From Vibrio sp. 16 (GTDB lineage Bacteria; Pseudomonadota; Gammaproteobacteria; Enterobacterales; Vibrionaceae): a DNA stretch of 64,000 nucleotides. Shown here one piece after another: positions 8,871 to 18,225 of the stretch. Below the pieces are notes generated by a model that saw only the letters and a list, made by a program, of their open reading frames with translations, made no database searches and was not told where the DNA came from. The DNA lies in the NCBI RefSeq assembly GCF_963681195.1, contig NZ_OY808997.1, positions 2,914,001 through 2,978,000 on the forward strand. Direction: 5' to 3'. The translations under genes and the position numbers were made by a program. Within the stretch, counting starts at the first letter, position 1. The number at the start of each line of letters is the position of its first letter.

Positions 8871-10823
8871 TTAAGCCGCTTGCTGGCCGCCAAGGATGTT
8901 TAGAATCTCTTCCACATCGTTGGTGCTGGTTAGCTTTTCAATCGACTCCGGCTCATCGAGCGCGTTGGTAATGGTGGTAATCACCTGGATGTGCTCATCG
9001 TTCTTAGCGGCAATGCCGATAACCAGTTTCGCTACATCATCGTCGTCTTCAGTAAATTGGATACCCGATGGGTATTGGCAGATTACAATGCCGGTTTTCT
9101 TCACGCGGTCTTTCGCTTCTACCGTGCCGTGAGGTACTGCTATAGATTCGCCTAGGTAAGTGGGAACCAATGCTTCACGTTCAAACATCGCGTCTACGTA
9201 TTCTGGTTCTGCGTAGCCAAGTTCAACCAATTTGTTGCCTGCAAAGCGAATGGCTTCTTCTTTGTTGGCTGCTTTCAAACCTAGGTGAATGTTCTCACGC
9301 TGGATTTGGAATACCGATGGTTGTTGTGGCTCAAAGCTGTCGTCGTTCGCCGCCATGACGGACACTTTTACCATCTGGTCGTCATTGGCTGCGGATTGGT
9401 TTTGTGCTGCTAGTAGTTTGGTGACTAGCTGGTTGTACATTTCGCTGTCTAGGAAGTTCGTCAATGAAATGTGGTGTGCGTTTGGAGCATGCTTACGTGC
9501 ACGATCCGTTAAGTCTTTATGAGTAATCACGATATCTGCACTCTCTGGTAAGCTGTTAATGGCAAGGTTGGTTACGTGGATGTTCAGACCTGCGTCTTGA
9601 ACCTTTTTGCGTAGCATACTCGCGCCCATTGCACTCGAGCCCATGCCCGCATCACAAGCGACAATGATGCTTTGTACTGTCGCTAGGTCTACGTCACCTT
9701 TGCTTTGGCTGTTTACCACCGCATCGTTTTTAGATGCAGATTTCATGTCTTTCATTTGTGATGTTGCTTTTTCTAGTGCTGCTTCATCGCCGTCTTCTTC
9801 TGTTGACGTTTGTGTCTTCATTAGCAGTGCTGCTACGGCGAATGACACGCCTGCTGCTGCTGCGATAGACGCTAGTACACCAACGATTGAGCCTTTCTGA
9901 GTCATCAACAAGATTGCAAAGATTGAACCTGGTGATGCTGGAGAAACGATACCTGCGTTAAAGATAGTTAGAACGAATACGCCAGTCATACCACCTGCGA
10001 TAGCCGCAAGGATTAGACGAGGGTTCATTAGGATGTATGGGAAGTAAATCTCGTGGATACCGCCGAAGAAGTGGATGATTGATGCACCACCTGCTGTTTG
10101 ACGAGCTGTACCCTTACCAAACACCATGTACGCTAGAAGGATACCTAGACCAGGACCTGGGTTTGCTTCGATTAGGAAGAAGATCGATTGACCAGCTTCA
10201 GACGCTTGTTGAATACCCAGTGGAGAGAAAATTCCGTGGTTGATCGCGTTATTTAGGAACAGGATCTTCGCTGGTTCAACAAAAATAGAGGTTAAAGGCA
10301 GTAAATGCGCTGACACCAGGAAGTTTACGCCAGCAGCCAAGCCGCCAGATAACACTTTGACAAATGGCCCGATAAAGAAGAAAGCGAGGATCGCACACGC
10401 CATACCGATGATGCCGGCAGAGAAGTTGTTGACCAACATTTCAAAGCCGCTTTTTACTTTACCGTCGATGTAGTTATCGAATTTCTTGATCGCCCAGCCG
10501 CCCATCGGGCCAACCATCATCGCGCCCATAAACATTGGGATGTCGGTACCGACAATGACACCCATTGTTGTGATTGCGCCGACGACCGCCCCACGATCGC
10601 CACCAACTAATTTACCACCGGTGTAACCGATAAGTAGTGGCAGCAAGTAGGTAATCATAGGACCAACCATAGAGGCTAACGTTTCGTTAGGTAGCCATCC
10701 AGTTGGGATAAATAGAGCAGTGATAAAGCCCCACGCGATAAACGCGCCGATGTTAGGCATTACCATGTTAGATAGAAAACGACCAAAATTTTGTATCTTG
10801 ATCTTAGCATCTGGTGATATCAT
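8871..10823 (-). CDS. mtlA: PTS mannitol-specific EIICBA permease
   Basis: 650 residues from the internal ATG at 10823, which follows a GGGGAA ribosome site; the frame stays open further upstream but the added residues do not belong to the family. It takes up and phosphorylates mannitol. The membrane EIIC domain has the GIHE motif (about residues 255-258), EIIB has the phospho-cysteine in VACDAGMGSS (Cys390), and EIIA has the phospho-histidine in VPHGT (His565). First gene of mtlA-mtlD-mtlR. Expression is probably subject to CRP and an antisense RNA in its leader (see 10818-10947). Confidence 0.97.
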   Translation of the reverse strand: MISPDAKIKIQNFGRFLSNMVMPNIGAFIAWGFITALFIPTGWLPNETLASMVGPMITYLLPLLIGYTGGKLVGGDRGAVVGAITTMGVIVGTDIPMFMGAMMVGPMGGWAIKKFDNYIDGKVKSGFEMLVNNFSAGIIGMACAILAFFFIGPFVKVLSGGLAAGVNFLVSAHLLPLTSIFVEPAKILFLNNAINHGIFSPLGIQQASEAGQSIFFLIEANPGPGLGILLAYMVFGKGTARQTAGGASIIHFFGGIHEIYFPYILMNPRLILAAIAGGMTGVFVLTIFNAGIVSPASPGSIFAILLMTQKGSIVGVLASIAAAAGVSFAVAALLMKTQTSTEEDGDEAALEKATSQMKDMKSASKNDAVVNSQSKGDVDLATVQSIIVACDAGMGSSAMGASMLRKKVQDAGLNIHVTNLAINSLPESADIVITHKDLTDRARKHAPNAHHISLTNFLDSEMYNQLVTKLLAAQNQSAANDDQMVKVSVMAANDDSFEPQQPSVFQIQRENIHLGLKAANKEEAIRFAGNKLVELGYAEPEYVDAMFEREALVPTYLGESIAVPHGTVEAKDRVKKTGIVICQYPSGIQFTEDDDDVAKLVIGIAAKNDEHIQVITTITNALDEPESIEKLTSTNDVEEILNILGGQQAA

Positions 10824-10947
10824 AACAGTTCCCCGTTCGATGTTCTGATGAATATTGTAGTAGTACGGTTCGCCAAAACCGCTTGATTGCTTAGTTCTCA
10901 ATCAATTTACCACACAAATTCATTCTGGAACTGACGACGGGTTTTTT
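10818..10947 (+). ncRNA. mtlS: Candidate MtlS-like antisense RNA over the mtlA leader
   Basis: In V. cholerae an sRNA of about 120 nt, MtlS, is transcribed antisense to the mtlA leader and blocks MtlA synthesis (known from the literature, recalled). Here the plus strand opposite the mtlA leader has a -10-like tatcat at 10818-10823, a 7-bp hairpin (ttgattg/caatcaa, 10883-10905) and a six-T run at 10942-10947, giving an RNA of about 120 nt if it starts near the mtlA start codon. I do not see a strong terminator stem before the T run, and the -35 is weak. The call rests mainly on position and analogy. Confidence 0.4.
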
Positions 10948-10960
10948 GTGATCACCACCT
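10946..10960. promoter_or_regulatory. Possible CRP half-site upstream of mtlA
   Basis: TGTGATCAC occurs about 125 nt before the mtlA start. One half matches TGTGA well; the other half of the CRP site is poor. It would sit near -41 of a leader starting around 10905-10910. Confidence 0.3.
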
Positions 10961-11105
10961 CGTAAATACCTACCTCCAACGTATTTCTTCGTGATTTTCA
11001 TCTCGTTTTTACAACGTAATTTTAATACAAATTTTAAACTTTAAATTTGTCAATAAAAATTAAATAACTAAGATCTCATTTTAAAAATTTGAAAATTTAA
11101 ATGTA

Positions 11106-11121
11106 TGGTGATCTAAATCAC
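11106..11121. promoter_or_regulatory. CRP-like palindrome far upstream of mtlA
   Basis: GGTGA-N6-TCACC, a perfect palindrome with CRP spacing, lies about 285 bp before the mtlA start. It is distant for direct activation unless the promoter is also upstream. Confidence 0.4.
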
Positions 11122-11294
11122 CTTTATTGTTTTTGTTTTTATCGAATAAACTTAAAGTGAGATTTTCATCACGTTTCACCGTGGTGCTATCTAAATGTGC
11201 ATTGTGATCTACGTCTTATTTTGCTGTTTTGTGAAATTTAGCAACATAAATGGGTGACGTAAGTGAGGTTGGATAATCTGATGTGCGGGTTGAA

Positions 11295-11320
11295 AAATGG
11301 CAAGGTTGCCCTTGCCATTT
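11295..11320 (-). terminator. Rho-independent terminator of the TRAP receptor gene
   Basis: An 11-bp perfect stem (11295-11305 with 11310-11320) and a ttgc loop, with A residues on the left giving a U-tract on the minus strand. It touches the end of the coding region. Confidence 0.85.
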
Positions 11321-11325
11321 ATTCG

Positions 11326-12405
11326 CTAGTTAGCCTCAAGATACGCTTTTGAAGAAATATCGGTCCAAGCGCGTACTTTCGTTAGGTATTGCTTTTGCGA
11401 TTCAATGATCTCTTTAGCGAGAGCGTCACTGTTCGCTTGCTCTTCGAGTAACTCTGCGGTGGCTGTTTGCATCGCTTTGAGTACTTCTGGTGGGAAGTCT
11501 CGAACCTTGATGTCAGGGTACTCTGCACTCATGGTTGCCCAGCTGTTTGCATTGGCATCGACGGCTTGAGTGTACATATCAAATGCAGCGACGCGGAACG
11601 CGGTTTCTAAGATCGTTTGCAGATCTTTTGGTAGTGAGTCCCATTTGTTTTTGTTTACGAGGAATTGGGTTTCCGAGCCTGGTTCATGCCATGCGGTGTA
11701 GTAGTACGGCGCTATTTTTTGAAAGCCCATACGCAAATCGAATGCAGGACCTACCCATTCTAGTGCGTCGATCGTGCCGCGCTCTAAAGAGGTATACAGT
11801 TCACCAGGGGCAATATTCGTTGGCGCAGCGCCGACTTTTGCCATCACTTCTCCTGCAAACCCCGGGATGCGGATTTTTAGCCCTTTCAGATCATCGACTG
11901 AGTTGATCTCTTTTTTAAACCATCCACCCATTTGAATATCGGAGTTACCTCCAGGAAAAGAGAGCAAGTTATGTGGAGCGTAGACTTTTTCCATCAATTC
12001 CATACCGCCTCCGCGGTAGAACCAAGCGTACTGCTCCGTTGAAATCATGCCAAATGGCATAGAAGAGAAGTATAGGGTGTTGGGTACTTTACCCTTCCAG
12101 TAGTAAGAGCTGGAATGCCCCAAGTCGTATTGGCCAGATTTAACCATGTCAAAAATACCCAGAGGGGCTTTGTGTTTATTGGCAGAATCGATGCGAATTT
12201 GCAGGCGTCCATTGGACATCTCTTCTGCCAGCTTCGCCATGTTTTTTGTCGCATCGCCCAAGATAGGGGTATTTGGTCCCCATGTTTCGGCAAGTTTTAG
12301 GCGGTAGACTTTATCGGCGGCAAAACTGACAAATGAGGCGGACGCTAAAGAGAGCGTGGCGGCGCCTATTAGCAACGGACGGAGGAATTTTTGTTTTGGC
12401 AGCAT
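11326..12405 (-). CDS. TRAP transporter solute-binding protein (DctP/TakP-like), orphan
   Basis: 359 residues. It starts with a Sec signal peptide (cleavage near SFA-ADK, about residue 29) and then shows the DctP fold with the conserved segments LKGLKIRIPG and a tryptophan/tyrosine-rich stretch ending in WHEPGSE, which resembles the alpha-keto-acid-binding TakP group. Such receptors deliver carboxylates to a DctQ/DctM membrane pair. No DctQ or DctM gene is present; both neighbours are unrelated. It is therefore an orphan receptor that may serve a transporter encoded elsewhere. GGAAG precedes the ATG. Confidence 0.85.
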   Translation of the reverse strand: MLPKQKFLRPLLIGAATLSLASASFVSFAADKVYRLKLAETWGPNTPILGDATKNMAKLAEEMSNGRLQIRIDSANKHKAPLGIFDMVKSGQYDLGHSSSYYWKGKVPNTLYFSSMPFGMISTEQYAWFYRGGGMELMEKVYAPHNLLSFPGGNSDIQMGGWFKKEINSVDDLKGLKIRIPGFAGEVMAKVGAAPTNIAPGELYTSLERGTIDALEWVGPAFDLRMGFQKIAPYYYTAWHEPGSETQFLVNKNKWDSLPKDLQTILETAFRVAAFDMYTQAVDANANSWATMSAEYPDIKVRDFPPEVLKAMQTATAELLEEQANSDALAKEIIESQKQYLTKVRAWTDISSKAYLEAN

Positions 12406-12625
12406 GACTTTACGACTTCCTTGTTGTTGTGTTTATCATCAAAGGCTAGCTTTTCCTTTGGTGAATTTTTCGTCAATCTAATTTTGTTCTACTGAGCCGC
12501 TGCTAGATAAGATAAGGTACCGCGTTGGAAACACTTCTTGGTGAGAGTGCATAGTGGTAAGTGATGGTTGTGCAATATATGAGCACAAATAGATACGCTA
12601 AAAGAAGATTATCTTGATAGTAAAA

Positions 12626-12650
12626 GTGCTGCATAGGTCACGCAGCACTG
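12626..12650 (-). terminator. Rho-independent terminator of olsF
   Basis: Arms agtgctgc (12626-12633) and gcagcact (12643-12650), followed by UUUU on the minus strand, just past the olsF stop. Confidence 0.75.
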
Positions 12651-12657
12651 AGCATAG

Positions 12658-14409
12658 TTAGCGTTCGGCGTGATAAGAGAGATATTGCTGAGCGTGTTGA
12701 ACTCCCATGTACCGTGCTAAGGTTTTTACTGGAACATTTCTAAGATCGACCATGATCAAACCGTCTAGCGCATTGTTGAAGGCGGGATCGACGTTGAAAG
12801 CAATCAGCTTTCCATTCAATCCAAGATATTGGCGCAGTAAAACCGGCACGCCTTTACCCTCATCCATACGTGAAATCACTTTCGAGAGTAATTGAATATC
12901 ACCTAAAGCAGTCAGCATGGAAGTATTCCAGTGATGACTCTTTGTCGGGAGTGGATTTGAAGGCGTAACAAATGCGGCAACGTCAGAGTTGTAATAATGC
13001 AGCGTCATGGTTTCTGCTAGCAGTTGCCTTGCTTGTTCACTGTAGTCGTTGCTGATACTGACTGGACCAAATAGGTGAGTGTAGTGAGGGTTGCGCTGAA
13101 CAAAAGTGGCGATGCCTTTCCAGAGCAACAATAGGGGAGCCATGGTTTTTTGGTAGTGTTCATCGATTACAGAGCGCCCCATTTCAATCGCCGGGCCCAT
13201 ACTGTCAATAAAGGGTTGGTCAAATCGGAAGAGTGTTTTCGAATACAGTGTAGATAACCCACCTTTTTCAATGAGTTTATCGACAAGTCCGAGTCTGTAT
13301 GCACCAACCAAGCGTTGGTGTTGTTTATCCCAAATAAACAGCTGTAAGTAGTCGCGATCAAACTCATCAAGATCAATGCTGCGGCCTGTGCCTTCTCCAA
13401 CTTTCCTGAAATTGGCTTCACGTAAACGGCCAATTTCATGCATCAGCGCGGGGATTTCGTCAGATCGGCAGCAATATACATCAAAGTCGCCACTAGATAG
13501 TAAATGGTGATCTTCATGCAGACGTGCAAGATCATTTAATCGATCCGTTAGAGGCAGTGGTTGAGCAATGGGTTCTATCGGCGTTTGTTGCTGATGTCGG
13601 GCAGAGGTCGATGAGCTTTGAAGCACATAGGTATTAAGACGCAAATATTGGGTCATTTGATCATCGCTGAGCCCTTTGAGTTCTCTATATTGAATCGCAT
13701 TGCCCAGCGAGATGTTGATGCATTGCTCCCGTTTGTTGAGCAGCTCACGCCCTAACATCAAAGTTCTTAGCAGTGGGTGAACTTTGCCAGCGAAATAAAA
13801 GCGTTTCGTGTTTTGACCATCGATAAAAACCGGAACGGCGGTGGCTGAGGACTTTCGAATCAGGCGACTGACAGATCGGCTCCATTGCTTGTCCTCTAGA
13901 TACGCTTCTTTGCTGTTGATGAGTTGAGAAACTTCGCCTGCTGGGAATAACAAGAGGAGTCCACCTTGTTCTAGGTGTTGGTGAGCATGGCGAAGCGCCT
14001 TCAAGTTGGCCTGTTTAGCGGTATTGCCCTCAAACACATCGACGCCAATGAATAATTCGTCTAGCTCAGGTACGGTTTTAAGATGGTGGTTGGCGAGAAT
14101 TTGAACATCAGGGCGTACTTGCAACAAAAGCTCAGCAAGGATAACGCCTTCCACACAGCCTAGTGGATGGTTAGCGACTACGACGGTTGCACCCGATGAT
14201 GGAATGTTTCCAAGCCCACCTTTTACGACTTGGTAGTCGATCCCTAGCACTTCTAAAGTAAAGCGGAGAAATGTTTGAGTGGAGCAGCCTGCTGGACGTT
14301 GGGCATAAAACTTATCTAACTGAGACAGGCCAGTGGCCCACTCGGTAAACTGTTCGCCTAAGCGGAATGGTGTTTTTTGAGGGAGACGAAAAGGGCTCGA
14401 AACTTCCAT
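12658..14409 (-). CDS. olsF: Bifunctional ornithine lipid synthase OlsF (acyltransferase-GNAT fusion)
   Basis: 583 residues with two domains. The N-terminal half is a PlsC-like acyltransferase with NHPLG at residues 80-84; the C-terminal half (about residues 290-490) is an OlsB-like GNAT N-acyltransferase, the family often mislabelled hemolysin. OlsF makes phosphorus-free ornithine lipids from ornithine and two acyl groups, and the V. cholerae homologue (VC0489, recalled) is induced by phosphate limitation. A clear Pho box upstream (14491-14518) agrees with that. TGAGGA lies just before the ATG. The gene is monocistronic. Confidence 0.85.
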   Translation of the reverse strand: MEVSSPFRLPQKTPFRLGEQFTEWATGLSQLDKFYAQRPAGCSTQTFLRFTLEVLGIDYQVVKGGLGNIPSSGATVVVANHPLGCVEGVILAELLLQVRPDVQILANHHLKTVPELDELFIGVDVFEGNTAKQANLKALRHAHQHLEQGGLLLLFPAGEVSQLINSKEAYLEDKQWSRSVSRLIRKSSATAVPVFIDGQNTKRFYFAGKVHPLLRTLMLGRELLNKREQCINISLGNAIQYRELKGLSDDQMTQYLRLNTYVLQSSSTSARHQQQTPIEPIAQPLPLTDRLNDLARLHEDHHLLSSGDFDVYCCRSDEIPALMHEIGRLREANFRKVGEGTGRSIDLDEFDRDYLQLFIWDKQHQRLVGAYRLGLVDKLIEKGGLSTLYSKTLFRFDQPFIDSMGPAIEMGRSVIDEHYQKTMAPLLLLWKGIATFVQRNPHYTHLFGPVSISNDYSEQARQLLAETMTLHYYNSDVAAFVTPSNPLPTKSHHWNTSMLTALGDIQLLSKVISRMDEGKGVPVLLRQYLGLNGKLIAFNVDPAFNNALDGLIMVDLRNVPVKTLARYMGVQHAQQYLSYHAER

Positions 14410-14457
14410 ATATCCTCACAGATGATTGAGTTCTGTAGAAGAGGTTATGAGTAAGTT

Positions 14458-14518
14458 GTGACAGGGAAGCTTCAACTTAGTGAGTTCTGAATGACATTCA
14501 GGTGACAGTTGAATGACA
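14458..14518 (-). promoter_or_regulatory. Pho box of olsF (PhoB-binding direct repeats)
   Basis: On the minus strand TGTCAT, TGTCAC and TGTCAT start at 14518, 14507 and 14496, exactly 11 nt apart, the period of PhoB sites. A fourth TGTCAC at 14458-14463 is in phase, 33 nt away. The core lies about 80 nt before the olsF start. This strongly suggests activation by PhoB under phosphate limitation. Confidence 0.85.
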
Positions 14519-14519
14519 C

Positions 14520-14750
14520 TTAACTCTATTGCGGTAATGTTGGTGAGCGACAATGTAACGATGATTAATTAATTTTATTAAAAAATATATCGCTCACAAA
14601 ATATACTAATTTTGCATCTAAACCAAAGTTTCATTGCTAATGTGTCTAGGCGGGTAGGGTTATCGAACCGAGATGAGCGATAGACTCCTATGGAAGATAG
14701 CCAGTCAATTTACCTTCGCAATTGCTGATCTGGAATACCTCACCTTAAGA
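14520..14750. other. Intergenic region upstream of olsF without a recognised gene
   Basis: No open reading frame is credible. An 8-bp inverted repeat gtgagcga/tcgctcac (14543-14550, 14590-14597) flanks an AT-rich block with a tatact box at 14602. Further right come short hairpins (ggtt/aacc near 14658-14670; tacctc/gaggta near 14735-14755). It may hold a structured RNA on either strand; I do not recognise it. Confidence 0.4.
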
Positions 14751-14755
14751 GGTAA

Positions 14756-14780
14756 AACGGGAACCTAAGGTTCCCGTTGT
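14756..14780 (-). terminator. Rho-independent terminator of ispB
   Basis: A 10-bp stem aacgggaacc/ggttcccgtt with a taa loop, followed by UUUU on the minus strand, about 30 nt after the ispB stop. Confidence 0.8.
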
Positions 14781-14809
14781 TGTATCTGCTGTTTTTAGGC
14801 ACTGCACTC

Positions 14810-15781
14810 TTAACTGGTTCGGTGAACCGCCATATGTGCAAGTGTGACTAGCGCTTGCTTATACTCAGACTCTTCAAGCACACTAAGCTCTGCAATGGCT
14901 TTATCTGCTTCTTGGTAAGCTTTTTGGCGTGTGTACTCTAACGAGCCAGTTTCTTCCATGGCCGCTAGAATCTCAGTGAGTTTTTCCATGCCATTCGCTT
15001 TTTCAATTGCTTCACGAATCATGGCAACTTGCGCGTCATTGCCATGACGCATCGCGTATAGCAGAGGCAGAGTCGGTTTACCTTCTGCAAGATCATCGCC
15101 GACATTTTTCCCCATTTCTTCACCGTCTGACGTGTAGTCCATAACATCGTCAATGAGCTGGAATGCCGTGCCTAAATATTTGCCGTAGTTTTGTAGGGCA
15201 GTCTCCACGTCTTCAGGCGCATCATTAAGAATCGCACCGATCTGTGTCGCGGCTTCAAACAGACGTGCCGTTTTTGAATAGATCACGTCCATATAGATCT
15301 CTTCAGTTGTGTCAGGATCGTTGCAGTTCATTAGCTGCTGAACTTCACCTTCTGCAATCACATTAACAGCGTCACTCATGAGCTTTAGGATCTTCATGGA
15401 TCCTAGTTCTGTCATCATCTGAAAAGAGCGTGTGTAGATAAAGTCACCAACTAATACGCTAGCAGCATTACCAAATGCCGCATTTGCGGTCGCTTTGCCG
15501 CGGCGCATGTCAGATTCATCAACGACGTCATCGTGCAATAGCGTCGCCGTATGAATGAACTCAATAAAGGCTGCCGCCGTTGTATGAGCGTTTCCTTGAT
15601 AACCCAAAGCGCGAGCAGATAATACTGCTAACAATGGACGTATGCGCTTACCACCACCACTAATGATGTAAAAACCTAATTGGTTGATTAAAGATACGTC
15701 TGAGTTGAGTTGGGCGTGAATTGTTTCATTCACTTTTGCCATGTCATCGGCAGTTAGCGCTTGGATAGCTTTAAAATCCAT
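14810..15781 (-). CDS. ispB: Octaprenyl diphosphate synthase
   Basis: 323 residues from the ATG at 15781. The frame extends 22 codons further upstream, but family members begin with MDFKAIQ. It condenses isopentenyl diphosphate units onto farnesyl diphosphate to make the C40 side chain of ubiquinone and menaquinone. Both aspartate-rich motifs are present: HDDVVDESD, and the DDVMD of the second motif. The gene diverges from rplU-rpmA, as in E. coli, and has its own terminator. Confidence 0.95.
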   Translation of the reverse strand: MDFKAIQALTADDMAKVNETIHAQLNSDVSLINQLGFYIISGGGKRIRPLLAVLSARALGYQGNAHTTAAAFIEFIHTATLLHDDVVDESDMRRGKATANAAFGNAASVLVGDFIYTRSFQMMTELGSMKILKLMSDAVNVIAEGEVQQLMNCNDPDTTEEIYMDVIYSKTARLFEAATQIGAILNDAPEDVETALQNYGKYLGTAFQLIDDVMDYTSDGEEMGKNVGDDLAEGKPTLPLLYAMRHGNDAQVAMIREAIEKANGMEKLTEILAAMEETGSLEYTRQKAYQEADKAIAELSVLEESEYKQALVTLAHMAVHRTS

Positions 15782-15898
15782 GGTAAATCCGGCTGAAGTT
15801 AGAACTTGTAAGGTCTTCTTATCTGCTTTAATCGCTGAATAATACACTAAAAAACGTTGATTAATACATGCTTAACGGGCATGATTGCCGCACTTTTA

Positions 15899-15927
15899 AT
15901 TGGCGAACAGCTTTTCGCCAATTTTTT
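15899..15927 (+). terminator. Rho-independent terminator-like hairpin upstream of rplU, no gene in front
   Basis: A 9-bp perfect stem attggcgaa/ttcgccaat (15899-15907, 15914-15922) is followed by a T run on the plus strand only. There is no plus-strand gene before it; ispB is transcribed away. It may end an antisense or small RNA from the ispB 5' region, or insulate the rplU promoter. Confidence 0.6.
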
Positions 15928-15938
15928 CAAAATATGGC

Positions 15939-15967
15939 TTGTCATAGGGAGATCTCTTCTGTAGAAT
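15939..15967 (+). promoter_or_regulatory. Sigma-70 promoter of rplU-rpmA
   Basis: TTGTCA (15939-15944), a 17-bp spacer and TAGAAT (15962-15967) give a near-consensus promoter, about 87 nt before the rplU start. Confidence 0.75.
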
Positions 15968-16053
15968 CTGCGCCCTATTGATGATTAGTTTAGCGCACAC
16001 CCAAGATGCTCATTTAATATGCATATGGCTGTGCGGAAAAAGCGGAGTAAGAT

Positions 16054-16365
16054 ATGTACGCTGTTTTCCAATCTGGTGGTAAACAACACCGTGTAAGCGA
16101 AGGTCAAACTCTTCGTTTAGAGAAATTAGACGTTGAAACTGGTGCAACTGTAGAATTTGATAAAGTTCTTCTTGTTGCTAACGGCGAAGATGTTAAAGTT
16201 GGCGCTCCTCTAGTAGAGGGCGGTAAAGTAGTTGCTGAAGTTGTACAACACGGTCGTGGCGATAAAGTTAAAATCGTTAAGTTCCGTCGTCGTAAGCACT
16301 CTCGTAAGCAACAAGGTCACCGTCAGTGGTTCACGGAAGTGAAAATCACTGGTATCAACGCTTAA
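16054..16365 (+). CDS. rplU: 50S ribosomal protein L21
   Basis: 103 residues, full length. It binds 23S rRNA in the large subunit. The N-terminus [14 protein letters not shown] and the basic C-terminal stretch with [16 protein letters not shown] are family hallmarks. It has a strong promoter (15939-15967) and GCGGAG before the ATG, and is co-transcribed with rpmA 20 nt downstream. Confidence 0.98.
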   Translation: MYAVFQSGGKQHRVSEGQTLRLEKLDVETGATVEFDKVLLVANGEDVKVGAPLVEGGKVVAEVVQHGRGDKVKIVKFRRRKHSRKQQGHRQWFTEVKITGINA

Positions 16366-16385
16366 TCGATTAGGAGAGTTTAACA

Positions 16386-16643
16386 ATGGCACACAAAAAA
16401 GCTGGTGGTTCTACTCGTAACGGCCGCGATTCAGAAAGCAAACGTCTAGGTGTTAAGCGTTTCGGTGGTGAGTCTGTTCTTGCAGGTAACATCATCGTTC
16501 GTCAACGTGGTACTAAGTTCCACGCTGGTACTAACGTTGGTATCGGTAAAGACCACACTCTATTCGCTCTTACTGAAGGTAAAGTGAAGTTCGAAGTGAA
16601 AGGTCCTAAAAACCGTAAATTCGTTAGCATCGAAGCTGAGTAA
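16386..16643 (+). CDS. rpmA: 50S ribosomal protein L27
   Basis: 85 residues. The N-terminus [19 protein letters not shown] reaches the peptidyl transferase centre in bacterial L27. There is no N-terminal extension of the kind cleaved in Firmicutes. It follows rplU in an operon and ends in a strong terminator. obgE follows, as in most gammaproteobacteria, but behind that terminator. Confidence 0.98.
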   Translation: MAHKKAGGSTRNGRDSESKRLGVKRFGGESVLAGNIIVRQRGTKFHAGTNVGIGKDHTLFALTEGKVKFEVKGPKNRKFVSIEAE

Positions 16644-16690
16644 TTAAACCTAGTTTAATTTATTCATTAGCTTTCAAGCTGAATTCAAAA

Positions 16691-16716
16691 GCCCTGCCGA
16701 TTCGGCGGGGTTTTTT
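16691..16716 (+). terminator. Rho-independent terminator of rplU-rpmA
   Basis: GC-rich stem ccctgccg/cggcgggg and six T, about 50 nt past the rpmA stop. Confidence 0.9.
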
Positions 16717-16933
16717 ATTTATGGTGACTTGAGTTTGCCAACATTGCGGAATGAATACTAAGGCACTCTGGTAAAGAGTCCCTTCATATTTGTTCCAGTA
16801 GCAGAACATTACAGATCTAAGGTGATCAGTCTGAGATTGGAATCTGCTAGAATTTGTATCATTCACTTCACTTGGTGGAGTTTGAGATGATATTTGCAAC
16901 GCAGCTATGACACATAGCAAAAGGGCGGAGTAA

Positions 16934-18109
<1,176 letters not shown>

Positions 18110-18126
18110 TCAGTGAAACTATATCT

Positions 18127-18155
18127 AAGCCGCAATGACTATTGCGGCTTTTTTG
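18127..18155 (+). terminator. Rho-independent terminator of obgE
   Basis: Arms aagccgcaat and attgcggctt around a gact loop, followed by a T run, 18 nt after the obgE stop. Confidence 0.9.
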
Positions 18156-18225
18156 TGTCTAAATCAAATCATGATGTTGCAATTCCGAGGACAATAGCCG
18201 GATTCTAAAGGAGTAGGATTGTTAT

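Larger units (their letters stand above)
10824..11294. other. Long AT-rich intergenic region between mtlA and dctP
   Basis: No credible gene. It holds the mtlA leader and promoter, the possible antisense RNA, two CRP-like sites, and a very AT-rich block at about 11020-11105. The right end is the dctP terminator. Confidence 0.6.
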
